This document shows positions 6,647 through 9,703 of a stretch of DNA of 9,703 nucleotides, piece after piece. The notes beneath the pieces are model-generated. The model saw nothing but the letters and a program-made list of their open reading frames with translations. It made no database searches and was not told the origin of the DNA. This stretch comes from Candidatus Sungiibacteriota bacterium. GTDB taxonomy: Bacteria; Patescibacteria; Paceibacteria; Sungbacterales; SURF-37. The stretch lies in contig JACPMF010000017.1 in the NCBI GenBank assembly GCA_016186145.1, positions 1-9,703 on the forward strand. Direction: 5' to 3'. The position numbers and the translations under genes are program-made. Every line of letters starts with the position of its first letter. Position 1 is the stretch's first letter.

Positions 6647-6768
6647 TGTCCTGTCAGAGACAGGACCGCGGACAGTCGCAGACTGCACGCAGACATGCGC
6701 GGAAAAATTTCTGCGTAAGTCCGCGTTATGTCGGCGTAAGTCAGCGGTCCCGCCTCTGGCGGGACAAG
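6647..6768 (+). repeat. Hairpin-rich insertion in rnpB after helix P5
   Basis: Between P5 and the GTGGC-TAAC-GCCAC hairpin (about 6774-6789), E. coli has only about ten bases, but this gene has about 120. They contain GTCCTGTC/GACAGGAC (6648-6666, AGA loop) and CGCGGAC/GTCCGCG (6667-6673 with 6719-6725). The latter encloses two smaller hairpins, AGTC/GACT at 6674-6684 and ACGCAGA/TCTGCGT at 6687-6716. GTCCCGCC/GGCGGGAC (6747-6765, TCT loop) follows. GCGTAAGTC is repeated at 6713-6721 and 6734-6742. Confidence 0.7.
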
Positions 6769-6796
6769 AGGTAGTGGCTAACAGCCACCATATCCC

Positions 6797-6888
6797 TCTC
6801 CAGTTTTGCATCAGAAATTTTATATAGTTTTGAATGATCTTGCTTATAGCGATTGATTCTGCTGATAAATCGGATGCAAAACTGGGGA
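6797..6888 (+). repeat. 92-bp element, copy 2, in a second rnpB helix
   Basis: This is an exact second copy of 6533-6624, 264 bases downstream. Here the flanks ATCCC (left) and GGGAGA (right) pair and continue the element's terminal stem. It therefore again sits at the end of a helix, apparently the short hairpin just before CR-II that is GGGG-GAAA-CCC in E. coli. No clear target-site duplication is visible at either copy. Confidence 0.9.
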
Positions 6889-6987
6889 GGGAGAACGGGA
6901 CAGTGTCACAGAGACAATACTACCGATCGTCACTACGAAAACCCTAAAGGTTTTCAACGTGAAGGAGGTCAAAGGTGAAAAGAGTGG

Positions 6988-7095
6988 CCCGCCTTCGCGG
7001 GGCCCGTAGCCCGCTTCGGCGGGCGAAGGCCCGTCTACGCGGGAGCCCCGCTTCGGCCGTGCGTCGCCATAGGCTATGCCGGCGGCACGCGGGGA
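6988..7095 (+). repeat. Array of GC-rich hairpins inserted in rnpB before GGTAAGAG
   Basis: In E. coli the stem carrying GGUAAGAG is short (GGUGC-GGUAAGA-GCGCACC). Here about 108 bases lie between the 5' strand (AGTGG) and GGTAAGAG. They hold CCCGC/GCGGG (6988-7001), GCCCGC-TTCG-GCGGGC (7009-7024, a UUCG tetraloop), CCCG/CGGG (7030-7043), and CCCCGC/GCGGGG (7046-7051 with 7089-7094). The last encloses GTGC/GCAC and CGCC/GGCG. GCCTTCG (6991-6997) can also pair with CGAAGGC (7024-7030) in an alternative fold. Confidence 0.75.
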
Positions 7096-7281
7096 ACGGT
7101 AAGAGCCCACAGCGTTATCCGGTGACGGATAATGTGAGAAAAACACCTACCCGGTGCAAGGGAGTCCCTAGTATTATCGAGGGAATACCCGCTTGAGCCT
7201 AAGAGTAATCAACGGCCTAGACAGATGATCACCTCCCGCTTACAGCGGGAACAGAATTCGGCTTATAGAAATAGAGAGCAC

Positions 7282-7315
7282 CAAAATCCCGGCTTTGCCG
7301 GGATTTTGTATTTTA
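7282..7315. terminator. Bidirectional terminator between rnpB and tRNA-Gly
   Basis: A perfect 12-bp stem (7282-7293 with 7297-7308) closes a TTT loop. Reading rightward, the stem ends in TTTT and is followed by TATTTTAT; reading leftward, it also ends in TTTT. It starts three bases after helix P1 of rnpB and lies 8 bases beyond the 3' end of the leftward tRNA. One hairpin can therefore end both converging transcripts. Confidence 0.88.
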
Positions 7316-7386
7316 TGCGGTCAGGGAGAATCGAACTCCCATCTATTGCTTGGGAAGCAATCATTCTGCCACTAAACTATGACCGC
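7316..7386 (-). tRNA. tRNA-Gly (anticodon CCC)
   Basis: Read on the minus strand, GCGGTCA and TGACCGC make a perfect 7-bp acceptor stem. A D-arm containing AGTGGCAGAA follows. The anticodon arm is ATTGC-TTCCCAA-GCAAT with anticodon CCC, which reads GGG glycine codons. The T-arm is GGGAG-TTCGATT-CTCCC. The discriminator base is A, and the next bases are TAA, so the 3' CCA is not encoded and must be added by the nucleotidyltransferase. The gene starts three bases after the gatB stop codon on the same strand, so it is almost certainly cut out of the gatB transcript. RNase P, whose RNA gene is next door, would make its 5' end. Confidence 0.95.
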
Positions 7387-7389
7387 GAA

Positions 7390-8874
7390 TTATATTCCAA
7401 GTCGCTTTTTGACGAGTTCCTGAACTACACCAGGATTTGCCTTGCCTTTAGATTCTTTCATAACCTGACCAACAAGGAACTGCAGTGCTTGGGTCTTGCC
7501 AGCCTTTATTTCAGCCACCGTCTTCTCGTTTGCATCAATGACTTTTGAAACAATTTTTTCAAGCTCTTCGGTATCTGACACCTGCCAAAGCCCTTTTTCA
7601 TCGGCGATAACCGACGGATCAGCCCCCGTTTCAAACATCGTTTTCAATACTTCTTTGGCCGCCGGCTGGGATAATTTACCCAACACCACATAAATCACGA
7701 GCTCCGCGAGGTTTTCTGCCGTAATAAGAGTTTCGTTCACTGAAGCACCAACTCCGGCAAGCATACCTTGTAAGTTTGTCGCGATAAAATTTGCCAGAAC
7801 CCGATAGAGATCCGCAGGCTTGCACATTTTGGCGTCAACAGAACTTTGGCACCATTCGGAAATTTCAGATGCGGCTCCCTCAAAAAAGGCCGCGATTTGC
7901 TTATCGTAAGCGAGAAAACGCGCCGCATCCCGCTCAAGCCAGAATTCTTTCTGAAAACGCTCCTGTTTTTTTTGCGGAAGCTCCGGGAGTTTTGCGGCAA
8001 GAGAGTCAACCAACTCTTGAGTGATAGTAAGCGGCGGGAGATCGGGCTCCGGAAAATAACGGTAGTCATGGGCTTCTTCCTTGATGCGCTGGGAAACGGA
8101 AACTCCTTTTTTTTCATCCCACCCGCGCGTTTCCTGAACCACCTTTCCGCCGCCGGCAAGCACATCGCTCTGGCGCTTGATCTCGTAAGCGATTGCATCT
8201 TCAACGAAACGAAAAGAGTTTATATTTTTCACCTCTACTTTTGTGCCGAAACCTTCGTAACCCGCGGGCCGCAAAGAAATGTTTGCCTCAATACGCATCT
8301 CGCCCTTTTCCATATCTGCTTCTGAAGCTTCAAGAAAACGTAAGACCGCCCGCAGTTCTTCGGCAAAAAGACGGGCTTCTTCGCCGTCCCGAAGATCCGG
8401 CTCGGTAACAAGTTCCATAAGAGGAACGCCCGCACGGTTGAAATCCACAAGGGTCACATCTTTTTTAGCATCATGAATAAGCCGGCCGGTATCTTCCTCA
8501 AGGTGCACCCGCGTTATACGAATTTTCTTCAGCCCTCCGTCTTTTTTTATGACTTCCAACCAGCCGCCTTTTACCAACGGATGTTCATATTGAGAGATTT
8601 GGTATCCTTTTGGAAGGTCTGGGTAAAAATAATTTTTACGGTCAAACTGTGAAAATTGCGGAATGGAACCGTGTACCGCGAGCCCAACCTGAATCACTTT
8701 TTCAATTGCCTCGCGATTGGCCACCGGAAGTGTTCCGGGGTGCCCCATACAGACAGGACAGATGTTGATATTTGGATGCTTCTCGTCAGGATCATTCAAA
8801 GAATCGCAAAACATTTTCGTCCGCGTTTTTAACTCCGCATGTATTTCTAAACCGATAACTGCTTCGTATTCCAT
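7390..8874 (-). CDS. gatB: Asp-tRNA(Asn)/Glu-tRNA(Gln) amidotransferase subunit B
   Basis: The 494-residue protein is the kinase-like subunit of GatCAB. It activates Glu-tRNA(Gln) or Asp-tRNA(Asn) with ATP so that ammonia from GatA can form Gln- or Asn-tRNA. Motifs include VIGLEIHAELKT at 6-17, FDRKNYFYPDLPKGYQISQYE (77-97), RVHLEEDTGRLIH, NRAGVPLMELVTEPD, MRIEANISLRP, KVEVKNINSF and HDYRYFPEPDLPPL. A helical YqeY-like tRNA-binding tail ends in GVVQELVKKRLG. Cys23, Cys39 and Cys42 (ICPVC) could form a zinc site. Length is slightly above E. coli-type forms (about 476). I place the start at the ATG at 8874, giving MEYEAVIGLE; a TTG three codons earlier is also open. Neither has a convincing ribosome site. 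gatA and gatC are not in the window, so the subunits are not in one operon here. tRNA-Gly follows directly. Confidence 0.95.
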   Translation of the reverse strand: MEYEAVIGLEIHAELKTRTKMFCDSLNDPDEKHPNINICPVCMGHPGTLPVANREAIEKVIQVGLAVHGSIPQFSQFDRKNYFYPDLPKGYQISQYEHPLVKGGWLEVIKKDGGLKKIRITRVHLEEDTGRLIHDAKKDVTLVDFNRAGVPLMELVTEPDLRDGEEARLFAEELRAVLRFLEASEADMEKGEMRIEANISLRPAGYEGFGTKVEVKNINSFRFVEDAIAYEIKRQSDVLAGGGKVVQETRGWDEKKGVSVSQRIKEEAHDYRYFPEPDLPPLTITQELVDSLAAKLPELPQKKQERFQKEFWLERDAARFLAYDKQIAAFFEGAASEISEWCQSSVDAKMCKPADLYRVLANFIATNLQGMLAGVGASVNETLITAENLAELVIYVVLGKLSQPAAKEVLKTMFETGADPSVIADEKGLWQVSDTEELEKIVSKVIDANEKTVAEIKAGKTQALQFLVGQVMKESKGKANPGVVQELVKKRLGI

Positions 8875-8900
8875 GGTTTCCAATTTATCACAATTTCACA

Positions 8901-8928
8901 AAATAAAAAAGCGGCCCAAAAGACGCCG
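8901..8928 (-). terminator. Weak hairpin with U-run upstream of gatB
   Basis: On the minus strand CGGC (8925-8928) pairs with GCCG (8912-8915) around a nine-base loop, followed by CUUUUUUUAUUUU. The stem is only four GC pairs. It could end the map transcript. Because it lies downstream of the promoter candidate at 8937-8965, it could also act as an attenuator in the gatB leader. Confidence 0.35.
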
Positions 8929-8936
8929 ATTCATTT

Positions 8937-8965
8937 AAAATACTTTTTTTGTATTGTTATGCCAA
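8937..8965 (-). promoter_or_regulatory. Possible promoter for gatB and tRNA-Gly
   Basis: On the minus strand TTGGCA (8960-8965) and TATTTT (8937-8942) are 17 bases apart, just after the map stop codon. The -35 matches five of six consensus bases and the -10 four of six. The spacer contains a run of seven A. Transcription would start near 8930, about 55 bases before the gatB ATG. Confidence 0.35.
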
Positions 8966-8968
8966 ACC

Positions 8969-9703
8969 TTAAGGAAGTTCCGTCAATACTTCAACGCCGT
9001 CTTTGGTCACTAAAACGGTATGCTCAAAATGGGCGGCAAGGCCGCCGTCAATAGTTCTAAAAGTCCAGCCGTCTTTATCAAGCCGTATTCTGAAATCCCC
9101 TACCGTCGCCATGGGTTCAACAGCCAAAACCTCTCCTTCGTGCACAAACGGCCCGCTGCCGCGCCTGCCATAATTAGGGACAAAGGGTGATTCGTGAAGC
9201 TCCCTGCCAACGCCGTGTCCCGCAAGATCGCGTATTACGCCGTAACCCGAATGCTCAATATGCGACTGAATAACCGAACCAACGTCTCCCAAACGAATCC
9301 CGGCCCTAAGAATCTCAAGCCCTTTTTCAAGCGCCTCGCGCGTTGTCAAAGTCAATGCCTCGGCAGTTATTGAAATCTTGCCAACACCTACCGTAACTGC
9401 CATGTCAGTAATTAAACCCCGCGGCTCATTACTTAAAATTCTCCTCTTGTCATTGGGGCCTAAAAAAGATTTTTTATCGGCCGGCCAACGCATGCCGATA
9501 TCAAGCCCGATTATGTCGCCATCCTTCAAAATGCGATTTTCTGAAGGAATCGCGTGAACCACCTCGTCATTTATTGAAGTGCAAAGTGAACAGGGGTATG
9601 CCGATTTCGAACCGAGCGCGCGATAACCCTTAAACACAGGATCGCCTCCCGTCTCGCGAATAAGACGTTCACCAAGGTCGTCAAGGGCTTTTGTCGAAAT
9701 ACC
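8969..9703 (-). CDS. map: Methionine aminopeptidase type I, N-terminus beyond the window
   Basis: The frame runs from the right edge (first codon at 9703) to the TAA at 8969-8971 and gives 244 residues; about 20-30 N-terminal residues are missing. The enzyme removes the initiator methionine from new proteins. All metal ligands of the pita-bread fold are seen: D68 (GLDIG), D100 (LITDMAV), H163 (GHGVGRELHESP), E196 (LAVEPM) and E227 (HFEHTVLVT). The active-site histidine H50 is in NDEVVHAIPS. A 31-residue segment separates the two Asp ligands, where ordinary type I enzymes have about 10. The extra part is WPADKKSFLGPNDKRRILSNEP. The GTG at 9637 is an internal valine codon, because homology (GISTKALDDLGERLIRETGGDPVFKGY) continues upstream of it. 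Confidence 0.94.
   Translation of the reverse strand, partial: GISTKALDDLGERLIRETGGDPVFKGYRALGSKSAYPCSLCTSINDEVVHAIPSENRILKDGDIIGLDIGMRWPADKKSFLGPNDKRRILSNEPRGLITDMAVTVGVGKISITAEALTLTTREALEKGLEILRAGIRLGDVGSVIQSHIEHSGYGVIRDLAGHGVGRELHESPFVPNYGRRGSGPFVHEGEVLAVEPMATVGDFRIRLDKDGWTFRTIDGGLAAHFEHTVLVTKDGVEVLTELP

Larger units (their letters stand above)
6507..7279 (+). ncRNA. rnpB: RNase P RNA (bacterial type), about twice normal length
   Basis: This is the catalytic RNA that cuts 5' leaders from pre-tRNAs. The core is unmistakable: CR-I GAGGAAAGTCCG (6629-6640), CR-II CAGTGTCACAGAGAC (6901-6915), GGTGAAAAG (6974-6982), GGTAAGAG (7098-7105), GGTGCAAGG (7153-7161), GCTTGAGCC (7191-7199), and CR-V ACAGAATTCGGCTTA (7251-7265). 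Pairings I can check are P1 (6507-6517 with 7269-7279), P2 GGTGATC (6520-6526) with GATCACC (7227-7233), P4 CCGAA (6638-6642) with TTCGG (7257-7261), P5 CACC (6643-6646) with GGTG (7153-7156), and a P19-like hairpin (7234-7250). P4 and P5 differ from E. coli in both strands at once, which supports real helices. The gene is about 773 nt against the usual 350-400. The excess is four peripheral insertions: 6533-6624, about 6647-6768, 6797-6888 and about 6988-7095. Without them about 370 nt remain. Exact ends and helix numbers are my reading and not model-fitted. Confidence 0.93.

Noticed and set aside
6530..6827. Open frames on both strands over the rnpB 5' half
   Set aside because: They are translations of RNase P RNA and of the duplicated 92-bp element; no family motif and no coding pattern. 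The conserved RNA core explains the sequence.
6533..6888. CRISPR array
   Set aside because: Only two 92-base copies, 264 bases apart, with a structured single interval and inverted-repeat ends; repeat and spacer sizes do not fit CRISPR.
6533..6888. Group I or group II introns in rnpB
   Set aside because: The elements are only 92 bases and lack catalytic core elements such as domain V or P7; simple hairpin elements fit better.
6975..7196. Arg-rich 73-codon frame
   Set aside because: It lies wholly in the rnpB hairpin array and core; the composition comes from GC-rich palindromes.
8875..8883. TTG start of gatB three codons upstream
   Set aside because: The ATG at 8874 gives the family-type start, and no ribosome site favours the TTG; the difference is only three residues.
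9635..9637. GTG as the start of map
   Set aside because: Clear MetAP homology continues upstream to the window edge, so this is an internal valine codon and the gene is cut by the window.

Overview
The window looks like a piece of a Candidate Phyla Radiation (Patescibacteria, probably Parcubacteria-like) chromosome. This is inferred from the divergent but intact housekeeping genes, the tight spacing, the lack of strong ribosome binding sites, and the compact hairpin palindromes between genes. No marker gene in the window proves the lineage.

Layout: positions 2-6467 hold a rightward run of genes. In order these are the tail of a family-2 glycosyltransferase, a GalT-like nucleotidyltransferase, a COG2426 small-multidrug-export-type membrane protein, triosephosphate isomerase (tpiA), phosphoglycerate kinase (pgk), the RecJ exonuclease and a ribonuclease H with a viroplasmin-type N-domain. 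Then comes a strongly expanded RNase P RNA gene (rnpB, about 6507-7279) with its own promoter and terminator. From the right edge, leftward genes are methionine aminopeptidase (map, N-terminus cut by the window edge), gatB (Asp/Glu-tRNA amidotransferase subunit B) and a tRNA-Gly(CCC) that starts 3 bases after the gatB stop. The two transcription units converge on one hairpin at 7282-7308 that can terminate both.

Functionally, tpiA and pgk are adjacent lower-glycolysis enzymes, and galT and the glycosyltransferase point to sugar-nucleotide and glycan work. recJ, rnhA and rnpB form a nucleic-acid processing group. map and gatB serve translation and protein maturation.

The most unusual object is rnpB. 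The universal core is recognisable: CR-I, CR-II/III, GGUAAGAG, CR-V, and P1, P2, P4 and P5 with compensating base pairs. The gene is about 770 nt, roughly twice the usual 350-400. The excess lies in four peripheral places. Two are exact copies of one 92-bp AT-rich element bounded by 16-base inverted repeats, each at the end of a helix. The other two are arrays of GC-rich hairpins, one with a UUCG loop. Similar hairpin palindromes fill the spacer before tpiA, and the spacer before galT is a symmetric array of ATCCGCNT octamers. The window therefore looks like a place where small palindromic elements have accumulated in spacers and in the tolerant tips of an essential ribozyme.
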